Shown one piece after another: positions 27,224 through 38,997 of a stretch of DNA of 64,000 nt (position 1 is its first letter; each line of letters begins with the position of its first letter). The translations under genes and the position numbers were made by a program. Under the pieces are notes generated by a model that saw nothing but the letters and a program-made list of their open reading frames with translations, searched no databases and had not been told where the DNA came from. The stretch spans positions 1 to 64,000 of the forward strand of contig JBAKBP010007455.1 in the NCBI GenBank assembly GCA_037953745.1, read 5' to 3'. This DNA comes from Lithodes maja. Taxonomy: Eukaryota; Arthropoda; Malacostraca; Decapoda; Lithodidae.

Positions 27224-29594
27224 TTGTTGTTGTTGTCGTTCCCTAGACTGCCTGGTCGAACAGCCCCAAGTCCCTAAGGAAGGACATGGCCACAATCGGG
27301 CTTTCCCACAGGGCTCTCAAGGAGTGTAGATGATGTTGTTGTGTAGAATGCATAGTATGGGGTGCTGTGTTTCATCCTGAGCAGGTGTCGACGACGGAGA
27401 CATTCAGTCTCTTCTGATTGCTTAGAAGAGCTGGATGGTGCCCACATCTCAGCCTGGCCAGGTGGACTCTGTCCTTGTGAGGAAGGGAGGATTCAGATGG
27501 ATGGATTTCGGGAGGTCGTGCCTGCAGCTGCGTGTTGTCGTTGAGTGATTGGATGGAACGGCGAGAGATATGAGTATGGATATGATTCTGGAAGCTGGTT
27601 TGGGGTGGGCAGGGAGGGAGAGATGACAGTACAGTAGGGTCTCGCATAAAACGAGTTTATGGTCGATAAACGAGGGCGTTTTATGCGATTTAGTTTTATG
27701 TGAACACAGCATTTTGGTGGCCCAATATCGTCAATGTTCACTGGAAGCGTAAATTTCCGTCAGGAGCGTACGATATTTCGTACGTTTTGTACGATATTTC
27801 GGCGTTTTATATGAAAGTGTACGATATTTCGTACGTTTTGTACGATATTTCGGCGCTCTATATGAAAACTCGTCGGATTTGCCCCACTTTGGCGGCGGAC
27901 TCGTTTTATGTGATCACATTCGTTCTGATCGAAAATTAAATATTAATATTTTAGGTCGGTCGTTTTAATCGAGACTCGTTGTATGCGAACACGTTTTATG
28001 CGGGACCCTACTGTATTTGTGTGTGATACCGTGTGTTGGGTGTTGTTTTGATATTCCTTGGTGTCTGTGGGTGTGCTGCCATGCAGTGTAGTGGGTAGTG
28101 TTGGTTTGTGGAGGCTGCAGCCAGGAATTGAGTGCCTCTCATGTCCAGATGGTCTTTGACTTTGAGGACTTTGGTTTCTTGATGTAGGTGATCAGTAGGT
28201 GTAGTAGCTGTGCAGCCTATGGTGATTTTTAGGACTTTGTTTTGAATAGTTTGCAAGGTCTGATGTGTTTCAGCTACTGTAGGTTAGAAGCCCAGGCAGG
28301 GCTTGCATATTCCATCACTTATCTTCTACAGTACTGTATATTGTTTGTATACTGTGGTGGTAGTTTCTTTGTTGTGTTCAAAATGTGTGTGGGCAAGTGA
28401 CCTGAGGGCGTTATACAGTATCGTATGTTACTCCTAGGATTTTGAGTGAGTGTGTGTGAGTTAGTGGGGTGTTGTTTATGATTAGGTGCGGGGTGTTTTT
28501 GTATTTGGCTGTCCAGCTTGTGAGGAGGGTTGCAGTTGATTTTGCTGGGGCCAACTTGAGTCTGTTTGTTGTGCACCAGTCATGTAGTGTGTTGAGATAG
28601 GGTTGAAGGAGAAGTGTTGCTCTGTCTGGTTCTTGGTGTGTGCATGCGAGTGTTATTTCGTCTGCGTAAGAATCTATATTAATTTGGGGTGTGTGGGGTG
28701 TAGGTACAGTATATCATGCATGAAGAGTGTGGATGACAGGTCGGATCCTTGTGGGACTCTGTTTGTGAAGTTTCTGATGCTAGATGACTGACCGGCAAAT
28801 GATACGTTGGCACATCTGCCTGTTAGTTAGTTGGCCAACCACCTTTTTGTGTTTTTGTGTTGTAGATTTTGTTTTGTTTGGTTGTGGCGGGGGATGGCAT
28901 CGAAGGTTTGGTGGTCTGGCTGAGTTGATGCCATCAAAAGCTCTTTGTTTAAGGTCTGTAAGAAGAGTGTTTGTGGAGTGTTGTGGCCTGAAGCCATGTG
29001 TTGGAGCTATGGGTAGAGCGGGTGTGGTCAGTTGTAGTACGAGGCGTTCTGAGACTTTGGAGGGGGTGCAAAGGATTGTAATGCGGCGGTGTGAGGAGGG
29101 TAGCGTGGAGTCTTTGTTGGGTTTGGGGAATGTAATGATGACACCATGCTTCCAGATGTCTGGTATTGTGTTGTGTTAATAACTGGAGTCTGATATGTTG
29201 GTGAGTGCTTGTATGCCTTGTGGTCTCAGGTGTCTGAGGTGTATGTTGCTTATATTGTCTGGCCCACAGGCGGGTGAGTGCTTGAGATTGTTGATGATGT
29301 GCTTTGTCTGGTTGTTGGTGAAGGGTGCATAGTCAGGGTCTGTGGGGTATTGTCTCTTACGTCGGATGACACATCGGTCATCTTGATGGAGGTTTAGGTG
29401 GCTGACATGAGAGAAGTGATTAATGAGAGTGTGTGTATGAAAGAATAGAGTCTGTTGTGATTTTGTTGTGTTGCTGTTGGAAAATGTGATGCTGTTTGGT
29501 GTTTTGTAGAGTTTTTTGGGGTATGTTTTGTGATCAAGTGTTTGGAGGTATTTTGTTGTTCATCTGTGTGTTAAGTGCTTGGATTTGTTGTTGT
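27224..29594 (-). mobile_element. LINE-A copy ii, decayed RT
   Basis: Reading 29594 down to 27224, this covers most of the LINE-A RT and C-terminal region, with many indels and stops and a (CAA)n tail at 27224-27241. It is interrupted by the MITE at 27632-28013. A homologous stretch exists in copies vi and vii. Confidence 0.85.
27632..28013. mobile_element. pogo/Tigger-like MITE with TA target duplication
   Basis: Terminal inverted repeats CAGTAGGGTCTCGCATAAAA and CAGTAGGGTCCCGCATAAAA (read inward from the right) are flanked by TA on both sides (27630-27631 and 28014-28015). The interior has a 54-bp unit with TACGATATTTCG repeated twice. It sits in LINE-A copy ii at GACAG-TA-TTTGTG. The uninterrupted site is present in LINE-A copy v at 46204-46216. 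Confidence 0.9.
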
Positions 29595-29684
29595 TTTTCC
29601 TTAAGCTGCCTGGCCGAACAGCCCCGAGTCCCTGAGGAAGGCCACGGCCGCGATTGGGCTTTCCCACAGAGCTCTCATTGAGTG

Positions 29685-30126
29685 TTGTTGTTGTTGTTGT
29701 TCCCCAGGCTGTCTAGCCGAACAGCCCCAAGGTCTCGAGCAAGGCCAAGGACATAAACGAGCGCCCCCACAAAATCCTCCCTGCTTACCACTAACAAAGC
29801 CCGGGTGACCGAAGCCACTCCAAGGCAGGGAGCTGAGGAGGGTGCGGAAACGCCCGGGAAACCAAAGCCCCACCCAAGGCCCTGTGCCCCTCAGCAATTA
29901 TGAAGGGAAAGTTGAGGGGTAAGGGAAAAATGTGACACTTTGGCTCCCAATCTGCCAACTTCTAGGTTGGCAGTAGGGAGGTCAATCCACGGAAAAGACA
30001 CCGCCACTTGAGATCTAGAAGATATATAAGTAAAAGGAACAGTCAGAGTAAGCTATGGGTATGGCAGAGATCGCTCAGTTCTCACTCGGATAGACCAGCC
30101 CATCACCACATGACTAGAACCCAATC
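29685..30126 (-). mobile_element. SINE-A copy 2 with 13-bp target duplication
   Basis: CTCTCATTGAGTG flanks it at 29672-29684 and 30127-30139. The (CAA)n tail (read on minus) is at the left. The target is the LINE-A C-terminal coding sequence (SMRAL region), which is uninterrupted in other LINE-A copies. Confidence 0.9.
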
Positions 30127-31983
30127 CTCTCATTGAGTGTAGATTGTGTTGTTTGCGTAAGTGGTTGTGTGAAATGCAGTCTTCTATGATGTGTTTGATG
30201 GTATGGGGTGCTGTGTTACATCCTGGGCAGGTGTCGACGACGGAGTCATCCAGTCTTCTGATAGCTCAGAAGAGCTGGATGGTGTCCGCATCTCAGCCTG
30301 GCCAGATGGACTCTGTCCTCGCGAGGAAGGGAGGATTCGGAAGGATGGATTTCGGGAGGTCGTGCTTGCAGCTGCGTGTTGTCTATGAGTGAGTGGATGG
30401 ATCGGCGAGAGATATGAGTATGGATGTGCTTCTGGAAGTTGGTTTGGGGTGGGCAGGGAGGGAGAGAGGACAGTAGTTGTGTGTGATAGCGTGTGCTGGG
30501 TGTTGTTTTAATATTTCTTGGTGTCTGTGGTTGTGTTGCCATGTAGTGTAGTGGGTGGTTTTGGTTTGTAGAGGCTGCTGCCAGAAATTGGGTGCCTCTC
30601 ATGTCCAGATGGTCTTTGACTTTGAGGATTTTTGTTTCTTGATGTAGGTGATCTGTGGGTGTAGTGGCTGTGCAGCCTGTAATGATTTTTAGGGCTTTGT
30701 TTTGAATAGTCTGTAAGGTCTTGTGATGTGTTTCAGCTAGGTTAGAAGCCCAGGCTGGGCGTGCGTATTCTATCACTGATCTTATGTATTGTTTATAAAC
30801 TGGTGGTGGTTTCTTTGTTGTGTCCAAATTTTGTGTGCGCAAGTGACCTGAGGGCGTTAAGTCTGGGTGTCAGTTTCTTTATCGTGTTTGTGATGTGCTG
30901 TTTGAATGTCATATTATGAGTATCATATGTTACTCCTAGGATTTTGGGTGAGTGTGTATGTGTTAGGGGTGTGTTGTTTATGGTGAGTCGAGGGATGTAT
31001 TCGTGTTCTCCTGTCCAGCTTGTGAGCAGGGTTGCGTTGATTTGGCTGGGACTAGATTAAGTCTGTTTGTAGTGCACCAGCCATGTAGTGTGTTGAGATA
31101 GGGTTGAAGGAGATCTGTTGCTGTGTTTGGGTCATGGTGTGTGCATGTGAGTGTTATGTCGTCTGCATAGGAGGCTAAGTTTATTTGGGGTGTATTGGGT
31201 ATATTTATGTCGTACATGTACAGATTTAAGAGTGCGGGCGATAGTACAGATCCTTGTGGGACTCCATTTGGAAAGTTTCTGATTCTAGATGACTGACCGG
31301 CAAAAGATACGTGTGCACATCTACCTGCTAGGAAGTTGGCCAGCCACCTTTTTGTGTTGTTGTGCATGTTTGTGTTGTAGATTTTGTTTGTTAGGTTGTG
31401 GCGGGGGATGGCATCGAAGGCTTTACTGATGTTGAGTGTGGCTAGTAGTGATCTGTGTGGTGCTCTAGCTGAGTTGATGCCGTCAAAAGCTCTTTGTGCA
31501 AGGTCTGTGAGAAGAGTGTTTGTGGAGTGCAGTGGCCTGAAGTATATGTTGTGTTGGAACTAGGGGTAGGTCGGGTGTAATTAGTTGTAGTACAAGGCGT
31601 TCCATGACTTTGGAGGGGGTGCAAAGGAGTGTGATGGGGCGGTGTGAGGAGGGTAGCGTGGGGTCTTTGTTGGGTTTGGGAATGTGATGATCATACCATG
31701 CTTCCAGATGTGTGGTATTGTGTTGTGTGAGTAATTGTAGTTTGATATGTTAGTGAGTGCTTGTATGCCTTGTGGACCCAGGTGTCTGAGGTGTATGTTG
31801 CTTATGTTGTCTAGGCCACAGGCGGGTGAGTGCTTGAGATTTGTTGTGTGATGTCCTGTGTGTGGGGTGCTGAGGAGTGTTTCAGTGTGTTGCATTGTCT
31901 GCTGAGATTTTGAATTTCTGTGTTAAGTTGGGGTTGTGTCTTTTTTTGTTACCTCTTGTTCCTTGTCAGCGTTTTGGATAGTT

Positions 31984-32292
31984 GTGTTGTTGTTCCCTGG
32001 CTGTCTGACCGAACAGCCCCAAGGTCCCAAGCAAGGCCAAGGCCATAACCAAGCGCCCCCACAGAACCCTCCCAGCTTTACCACTAAGAAAGCCCAGGTG
32101 ACCGAATCTGCTCCCAGTTGAGGTGCTGAGGAGGGTGTGGAAACAGCCGAGACAACAAAGCCCCACCCAGAGCCCTGTGCCCCTTAACAATTATGAAGGG
32201 AAACTTGAGGGAGAAATGTGATGCTTTGGCTACCAGTCTGCCAACCTCTAGGTTGGCAATAGAGAGATCAGTCCACAAAAGAGACTCAAGGC
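31984..32292 (-). mobile_element. SINE-A copy 3, 5'-truncated
   Basis: It matches the 3' two thirds of SINE-A with a (CAA)n tail and lies between LINE-A segments that are not contiguous in full copies, so sequence was lost around it. It keeps GCCCCTTAACAATTATGAAG, the uninterrupted form of the site where a MITE sits in copy 5. Confidence 0.8.
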
Positions 32293-33770
32293 TCCTACCA
32301 CCTTCCAGGATGTTGTGGGGGAGAGTTCTGGGGAGCAGAAGGTGATATTAAGAGATGATAGGTGGAAGAGGGCTTGGTGGGGAATATGGGTGTGTTGATG
32401 GATGCCGTAAAGGATTAAAAGGTTATATGATTGGCGTTGTAGGACCAGCCCTCTGTCTGTGTCAGGGTTGTCGACAAACCAGGCCGACGTCTTGGCATTG
32501 AAGTCACCACCCAGGATGATGTGTGGAGTGTTTGTGATTTGTTGTAATTGTGGTCTGTAGTCGTTGGGTACTGTGGGGGATGTTTGTATTTATGATGTTA
32601 ATGTTGGAGTTATTGCCAGTGCTTAATTTGATTGATTGTATTTCTGTTCTGTTATCTTGTGTGTGGGGGGGGGGGGGGGGATTTGGTATGCGCACTGGTG
32701 TCTGTAAAGTTTATTGCTGTGTGAACCAAGGTGATGAGTCAATCACCGCCGCCATCGGCCCGTTGTTGTCTGATGGTGGTGAAGTCATGAAATGTAGGTG
32801 TTTTTTGTGTTGTGCGGAGTTTTGTTGTAAGATGGCAATGTGTATGTTGTGTTGTTTGATGAAGTGTGAGAGTTTGTTTCTTTGTGTTAATGTTGAAGAA
32901 TGTTGATGTTGTGTTTGTGGTGTTGTTGGGTGCTGCTGCACGGGGATTAGGTAGGGGTGGCGGTGGGGGTGGGGGATGAGGAGGAAGGAGATGGGTGAGG
33001 TGGTGATGGGGATTGAGGTGCAAGAGATGAGGGTATGGATGAATTAGGTTGGGGTGGGATGTGAGGGGTTGAGGATATGGGTGATGCGGAAAGGATTGGT
33101 GGGTTGGATAGAAGAGGGGTTTGACTGGAAAAGGGAAGGGCATGAGGAACAGGTCCAGGTGTTTGTGTGGTGTTCCATGGAGGCAAGTGTTGTGCAGGTG
33201 AAACGGGTCCAGTTCCCTCATGAGTTGCAGAGAACTGAACTCTTTGTGTGGTGAATCGAAGTAATAGGTTTTGAGCACGTTCGACATATGTATTTGTGAG
33301 TTGGTCCTGGGTTGCTTGTGATGTCTCCGGCTAGAAGAAATCTTCGAGAAATGATAGCCGGAGAGTTATTTCTCGGTGTAGAAAAAAAGTGTAATATGTG
33401 TGTGTGTATGTGAGAGATACGGTACTTGCTCGGGCGACCAAAGCCACTCGCAGGTTCTCGTGGCCCCGCGAGGGGGCAGGGGTTTGTTGTGGCAGTTTGG
33501 CTCCCTGGACTGCTCTCCATGGTCGGCAGCCGACTGTCGCCCATCGGTCGGCGATTTTGTCCCCAGCCAGGAAGGTCGGCACTTGGCAGCCAGCCACCCA
33601 CGGTCGGCAGCCCCGGAAGGTGGACCCACGACGTAGACGCCGCCACTCCAGGTCGTTTAGTAGTTGTTCTCTATGTCAATGACGAGAGCGCCTAATCTAT
33701 TATTAGGGCTCCCCGGGTCCTCTACAGTTTCTTACAGTTTCTTACAGTAGATCCTCTGGAAAAAGGCAAA

Positions 33771-35036
33771 CTAGGCCTGTATATCCAGCTCAGTACCAGT
33801 ACTTGCACTGCTGCGGTCGTTCACGGTGTTGGCGGCGGCGGTAGCAGACGCAACATTTTTACTATTCTGTATTTTTGTTTTATAATCAAACTTCAAATCT
33901 TGTCTTCCCCATGCTTTATCAAGATTACTTTCAAACTCCCTTATTGATTCGGAATTGACTACATACTGGGGCAGTGCGTTCCACTCATTTACCACTCTAT
34001 CACAAAATGAGTTCTTTGCCTTCTCAAGCCTATTTCTTTCTTTGTAAATTATCTTAGAGTATCCTCTCGTTCTTGTTCCCTCCCGCATCAAGAAGATACC
34101 TTCACACACATCCTCATCATACTTTCCTGACACTATCTTAAAAGTCTCTATCATATCCCCTCTCTTTCTCCTATATGCCAGTGTCGGAAGCCCCAGTGTC
34201 CTCAACCTCTGCTCATAGCCCGCGTTCTTCAACGTTGGTTCTAGCTTGCTAGCTCTCCTCTGCACTTTCTCCACTGCTTCTGTATCCTTTACCATATATG
34301 GAGCCCACACCTGGTTCGCATATTCTAGGTGCGGCCTAACCAGCATTGTATAGAGATTCCTGAAGATTTCTTCGTCAAGTGACACAAATGTCCTCCTTAT
34401 CAGCCCTACAATCCTATTGGCTTTGTTTATCTTTTCCACTAAATGTTCTGAGAAATTTAACTTATTGTCTATCACTACTCCAATATCCTTTTCTGCATTC
34501 ACTTCCTCCATCGCTTCATACATACTGTATCCTACCTTGTCTATCTTGCTTGTCCCAATCCGCATGTACTTGCATTTTTTTGGATGAAAAGGCATTAACC
34601 AATGCTCAGACCATCCCTTCATGCCCTCCACATCTCCTTGAAGCAAACCCATATCTTCCTTACTCCTCACTCTTCTATACAGCTTAGTGTCATCCGCATA
34701 CAGGTATACCTCACTTCCATTAGTTATAACTTCAGGTAAGTCGTTGATAAATATAACGAACAGCAGTTGTCCCTACACAGATCCCTGAGGTACCCCACTT
34801 GTAATTTCCCTCCACCCTGAGCCTATTCCATTCACCAGTACCCTCTGTCTCCGATCTTTCAGGAAGGCTTCTATCCATTTCACACATTTCTCCCCTATAT
34901 TATAGCTTCTAACTTTCTCTATTAACCTTTTATGTGGGACCTTATCGAAGGCCTTCATAAAATCGCAATATACCACGTCTATTACATCACCATCTTCTAG
35001 AATTTGCATCCAATCATCTTCCACCTTAATTAGCTG
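33771..35036 (-). mobile_element. LINE-D: CR1-like RT, 5'-truncated
   Basis: Two frames, 35024-34773 (VVYCDFMKAFDKVPHKRL, then SGVPQGSV) and 34670-33771, make up the CR1-type RT and tail (HLEYANQVWAPY, EKVQRRASKL, GRQDLKF). A stop or indel near 34770 separates them, with YADDTKLY coding between. The sequence is cut at 35036, where the LINE-C tail begins. Confidence 0.85.
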
Positions 35037-35207
35037 TAGTAATAATAATAATAATAATAAGCATGTTACTTATTTCTCATAAGCGCCAATTTTTCCGAAG
35101 AATTCACTAGCGCTCGAAAAGAGAAAGAAAAAAGAACAAAATCAATGCATCAAAAGAAGGCTTATATACAACACACATTTAACAATCACTAGCAGTGGCA
35201 AAATAGC

Positions 35208-38111
35208 CTAAACTCTATAGCCATCTGTCATGATACCTCTCTCAAGATCATAGCTTCTCTCAAAGAGAAAAGTCTTAAGTTGTCTCTTGAAGCATTCAAC
35301 AGAACTCAGTTGTCTCATGGACAGCGGCAACCTGTTATACAACCTCGGAGACATGTAGGAGAATGACCTCTCAAAGAAAGAAGACTGCTGGAAAGCCCTT
35401 GGTTCATCAAGACGAAAAGGGTCATTGTCATGACGCACAACTACACCATGGTGTGCCGGTGGGCGCCTGAGCAGCTCCGCAAGGTACCTAGGCTCACCAA
35501 ATTTGAGAACCTTAAAAGTCACCAAACACAACTTAAATTCTATTCTTGCTCTTACTGGCAGCCAGTGCAGTTCTATGTGAAGAGATGTAGTAGGAGTTCT
35601 AGGTGGAACACCAAAAATTAGTCTTGCGGCCCTGTTAAGAACAGACTGAACTTTCTTCAAAATATAATTTGGAAGACCCACCAACAGGGCATTGCAATAA
35701 TCAACACGAGAGAAGACCAATGAGTGAACCAACGTCAGGAGGCAACGTCTGGTTATAAACGGCTTCACCAAATAGAGATTTCTGATGTGCAAGTAACAAC
35801 TTTTAACTATCTGGTTTACATGCTCTTTGAAATCTAATCGGGAGTTCACATATACACCCAGATTTCGAACAGAGTTGGCCGGTCGCAGCTGAGATCCACC
35901 CACATTGATGGAGAGGGCACCTACTATATCATCAGCTCTTCTATTTCCTCGGATGATGAGAATATCAGTTTTACCATCATTTAGTTTAAGTTTTCTCGCT
36001 CTCATCCACTTCTTGATATCAGACATCAACAATTCCATCTTACTCCGTATATCAACTATATTTGTGATTCTCACATAAATCTGGGTGTCGTCTGCATAAA
36101 AGTGAAAGGTGACATTATGTACACGAAGCAGAAGAGACAAACTGCTAATATAAATTATAAATAGGATAGGACCTAAAACTGATCCCTGCGGAACACCATA
36201 CTGCAGGGGTGTCGAGTCCGAGACCACTTGATTTACCATCACACTCTGGGATCTACCTGACAAGTACGACCCAAGAAGCAAGAGAGCGGAGTCACGCACA
36301 CCACAATCATAAAGATCACTCAATAACAACTCGTGATCCACTGTGTCAAAGGCCGCAGAGAGATCAAGCAAGACCAATAGTGAAGCCACACCATTGCAAA
36401 TGTTCTCAACTAGATCATTATGTACTCTAATCAATGCTGTTTCAGTTGAATGATGCTGTCGGTAAGCAGACTGAAAAATTGGGATAGTTTCATTCTGCTG
36501 AAGTAGTGGTTGTAATTGGTCAAGTATTGCACGCTCTAATATCTTTGATATGAAGGACAGGTTGGAGACAGGACGATAGTTCAACATGTTCTCAACATCA
36601 AGTCCAGGTTTCTTTAGAGTAGGTCGGAGTAGTGCATGCTTTTCAGAATGTGGGAAGCTACCTTCAGAGAAGCACTTATTAATTATTTTGGAAATAAACT
36701 CAACTGTGTGATCATAGACTCGTGGTAGCTTGGAAACATTTATGGGATCCAACGGGCAAAATGTTTTATTGAGGTTTCTTATGTAGGACGAGATCATGTC
36801 CACCTCTACTGAGTGAAAGGATGAGAGGACATTATTAGGAATGTGTCGGGGTTGGAGTACAACTGAAAGTTCTTCACCAACAGAAGCATCATCCAGTTCC
36901 TGTCTTATGCGAGTTATCTTGCCAGCAAAAAATGCCACAAAGTTGGCAGCCAACTCGGCATCGGGTACAGAAGGTCTTAAGCTGACTCTTATTTTTCCAA
37001 GTAAACTGTTTACAATTGAAGCCAACCTCCTCTGGTCGTTACCACACGAGTCAACTTTTCCCTGATAATGCACTTTCTTTTCATCTTTGATTGTGTGGAC
37101 CACAGCTCTTCTGGCTGACAGATATTGCAACCATGTAGAGTCTGTTTTATTTTTCCGCCATTCACGTTCAGCTCTTCTACGCGCTCTTCTAAGAAATTTA
37201 ACTTGAGTGCTATACCAGGGTGAATCATCTCGTACTATGATTTTCTTCTCTACTTCTGGACAGTGATGATCGAACACTAATTTAAGTGCATTTCCATGTA
37301 CCTCCACCAGCTCATCTGAAGTAAGGTTGGAAGTATCAATACTTCCCAAGTACTGTTTTACTTCACTGCTAGCCAAATTTTGGTCTGCATTTTTATAATT
37401 TCTAAATCTGATTACTTTTTCATGTGTGAGTGGCTTAGGGAAATCAAAGCTGAAAGTAATCAAAGCATGATCAGAGGTATTAGGGTCAGCATTCTCAACA
37501 TCAACATCCAGAACACCACCACAACCCACAGGAGAGAAAACCAAGTCAAGGGTGTGTCCTAAGATATGAGTTGGGTGGGACACATGGTTTACAAAATTGT
37601 TCTGATCAGTCAACTCAAGGAACTCAGGAGAGAATGGCTTCAGATGAGGGCTGTCAACCCAGTAATTAAAATCTCCACATATCAAAAGTCTTCCGGTTTT
37701 AGCAGAAAATTCCTCGAGAAACTGCCCAAACTCTTCCATAAAACCCCTATCTGTGCCACGATGGCCAGGCCTATAGACAACTGCCATTCTTAGAATTTGT
37801 TGATGGAGTTTTATTTCCACTTCCAACAGTTCATAATAAAGAGGGGCTGGGTTATGGCTTATTTGCAAGATATTCACCAGAGATGTGGAGTAGACAACTG
37901 CCACTCCACCACCCAGATGATCTCCCCTAGGCCTAGGAACATTTATTATGGAATGGGTTTTAGGCAATGCCGCCTGGATAATATTCAGATCTGACTCGAA
38001 CAACCAGGTCTCAGTGAGACATAATACATCAAGGTTACGTTCATCCAAGATCTCGCAAATATGATCCATTTTGTTACGCAAGGAACGAACATTCAACAGA
38101 CCCAGTTTCAA
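35208..38111 (-). CDS. LINE-C ORF2: APE endonuclease and reverse transcriptase (967 aa)
   Basis: The reading frame is complete from ATG 38111. Endonuclease motifs are NVRSLRNK (residues 7-14), LTETWL (32-37), GDFN (146-149) and a TSDHALI segment near 215. The RT region has NYRPVSNLSFISKILE, LLDLSAAFDTVDHELL, GVPQGSVLGP and FYADDTQIY (YADD about 670). The tail has ARLIFGVPPRTPTT and RLYNRLPLSMR, typical of L2/CR1 elements. The enzyme nicks DNA and primes reverse transcription on the target. This is the only full-length undamaged LINE pol in the window, so the element is probably young. Confidence 0.9.
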   Translation of the reverse strand: MKLGLLNVRSLRNKMDHICEILDERNLDVLCLTETWLFESDLNIIQAALPKTHSIINVPRPRGDHLGGGVAVVYSTSLVNILQISHNPAPLYYELLEVEIKLHQQILRMAVVYRPGHRGTDRGFMEEFGQFLEEFSAKTGRLLICGDFNYWVDSPHLKPFSPEFLELTDQNNFVNHVSHPTHILGHTLDLVFSPVGCGGVLDVDVENADPNTSDHALITFSFDFPKPLTHEKVIRFRNYKNADQNLASSEVKQYLGSIDTSNLTSDELVEVHGNALKLVFDHHCPEVEKKIIVRDDSPWYSTQVKFLRRARRRAEREWRKNKTDSTWLQYLSARRAVVHTIKDEKKVHYQGKVDSCGNDQRRLASIVNSLLGKIRVSLRPSVPDAELAANFVAFFAGKITRIRQELDDASVGEELSVVLQPRHIPNNVLSSFHSVEVDMISSYIRNLNKTFCPLDPINVSKLPRVYDHTVEFISKIINKCFSEGSFPHSEKHALLRPTLKKPGLDVENMLNYRPVSNLSFISKILERAILDQLQPLLQQNETIPIFQSAYRQHHSTETALIRVHNDLVENICNGVASLLVLLDLSAAFDTVDHELLLSDLYDCGVRDSALLLLGSYLSGRSQSVMVNQVVSDSTPLQYGVPQGSVLGPILFIIYISSLSLLLRVHNVTFHFYADDTQIYVRITNIVDIRSKMELLMSDIKKWMRARKLKLNDGKTDILIIRGNRRADDIVGALSINVGGSQLRPANSVRNLGVYVNSRLDFKEHVNQIVKSCYLHIRNLYLVKPFITRRCLLTLVHSLVFSRVDYCNALLVGLPNYILKKVQSVLNRAARLIFGVPPRTPTTSLHIELHWLPVRARIEFKLCLVTFKVLKFGEPRYLAELLRRPPAHHGVVVRHDNDPFRLDEPRAFQQSSFFERSFSYMSPRLYNRLPLSMRQLSSVECFKRQLKTFLFERSYDLERGIMTDGYRV

Positions 38112-38131
38112 CCGGCTCCCATGTGCATTTT

Positions 38132-38770
38132 TCAGTTTTTTGAACCTACAAAATTGGTGTTCTCAATAACTTTATTTCTCTGAGCTGTCATTAGAGGACA
38201 ATTTCTACTTGAGGCGAAATGATTTGGCGGCTCCGTAACTGATGTGGAGCTCATACAATTTATACATTTGGGGGAAGTCTTGTTGGTGCAGTCTTTTGAG
38301 TTATGAGTACCGGCACAGAAGTTGCATTTTGGATCCTCATTTTTCCGATAACACCTGTCACTGGTATGACCAAAGCCCTGGCAATGGTAACATTGTGTTA
38401 CCCAGAAGCGATCGTATGCACGACATCTCACAAGTCCAACATACACAGAATTGCCATCATCCACAATGGAAGAGCGTATTTCAGGTGACATTTTTACTAC
38501 CGCAGTCTTTGTGTGTGCATCACTCTTTTGCTTGGTGAATAGCAAATTCATAGCTAAGCCATCGTCGACCAGGGACTTTATTCTTGGGTTCTTGTTGAGG
38601 ATGCTGGGAATGATCTCATTATCCTCAGCGTCATTAGCAATGCCTACCAGAGTCATTTTTGGCATCATCTTCTTTGGTTCGGAGACACTGAAGGCACTGT
38701 CCACCCCCAAACACTGATTGATGGCCCTTCCTGCATCTTCTTTGGCTTTCTTGGATGGAAGTCGTACCAC
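38132..38770 (-). CDS. LINE-C ORF1: gag-like RNA-binding protein, N-terminus broken
   Basis: 212 aa as called. It ends with three zinc knuckles: CYHCQGFGHTSDRC, CNFCAGTHNSKDC and CINC with HFASSRNC. The first ATG is probably internal, because similar-frame coding continues upstream to about 38790 and a second frame (38790-39107) holds an ORF1-like charged region. The stop is 20 bp before the ORF2 start. Confidence 0.75.
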   Translation of the reverse strand: MVRLPSKKAKEDAGRAINQCLGVDSAFSVSEPKKMMPKMTLVGIANDAEDNEIIPSILNKNPRIKSLVDDGLAMNLLFTKQKSDAHTKTAVVKMSPEIRSSIVDDGNSVYVGLVRCRAYDRFWVTQCYHCQGFGHTSDRCYRKNEDPKCNFCAGTHNSKDCTNKTSPKCINCMSSTSVTEPPNHFASSRNCPLMTAQRNKVIENTNFVGSKN

Positions 38771-38997
38771 CAGTACACCTGAATCAGTTCTAGTTAACCG
38801 GAACCGAAGCCAAAGCAGTCTCGATTGCCTTTGTATCTGGTGGGCTTACTGGCTCGGAGGATCGGTCTTTTGGCTTCACTACCAGGACCTGATGGTCCCA
38901 GACAGTTTTTTTCTTTCCACCATCTACCACCTCAGTGGTGCGTTTGGTCGGCTCCTTTTTGGTCTCTTCAAATGTTTGCTGAACTATCTTGGCAAAC

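Larger units (their letters stand above)
29595..33665 (-). mobile_element. LINE-A copy iii, with two SINE-A insertions
   Basis: Minus strand. The 5' end near 33650 (GGCGGCGTCTACGTCG) matches full-length copies vi and vii. ORF1 region about 33650-32900 includes the 2A-like motif GDITSNPGP at 33302-33325, with Thr where the consensus has Glu, then CRTCSKPITS. Endonuclease pieces follow at 32940-32300 and RT pieces at 31980-30140, ending at the tail by 29595. Multiple frameshifts make it non-functional. SINE-A copies are inserted at 29685-30126 and 31984-32292; a few hundred bp of LINE-A are missing at the second. Confidence 0.8.
35037..38997 (-). mobile_element. LINE-C: L2/CR1-type LINE with intact pol
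   Basis: Minus-strand element with ORF1 (38132 upward to about 39000, damaged), intact ORF2 (35208-38111), a 170-bp 3' UTR and an (ATT)n-type tail at about 35037-35060, adjoining LINE-D. The 5' boundary near 38997 is where an RTE-like fragment begins. Confidence 0.85.
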
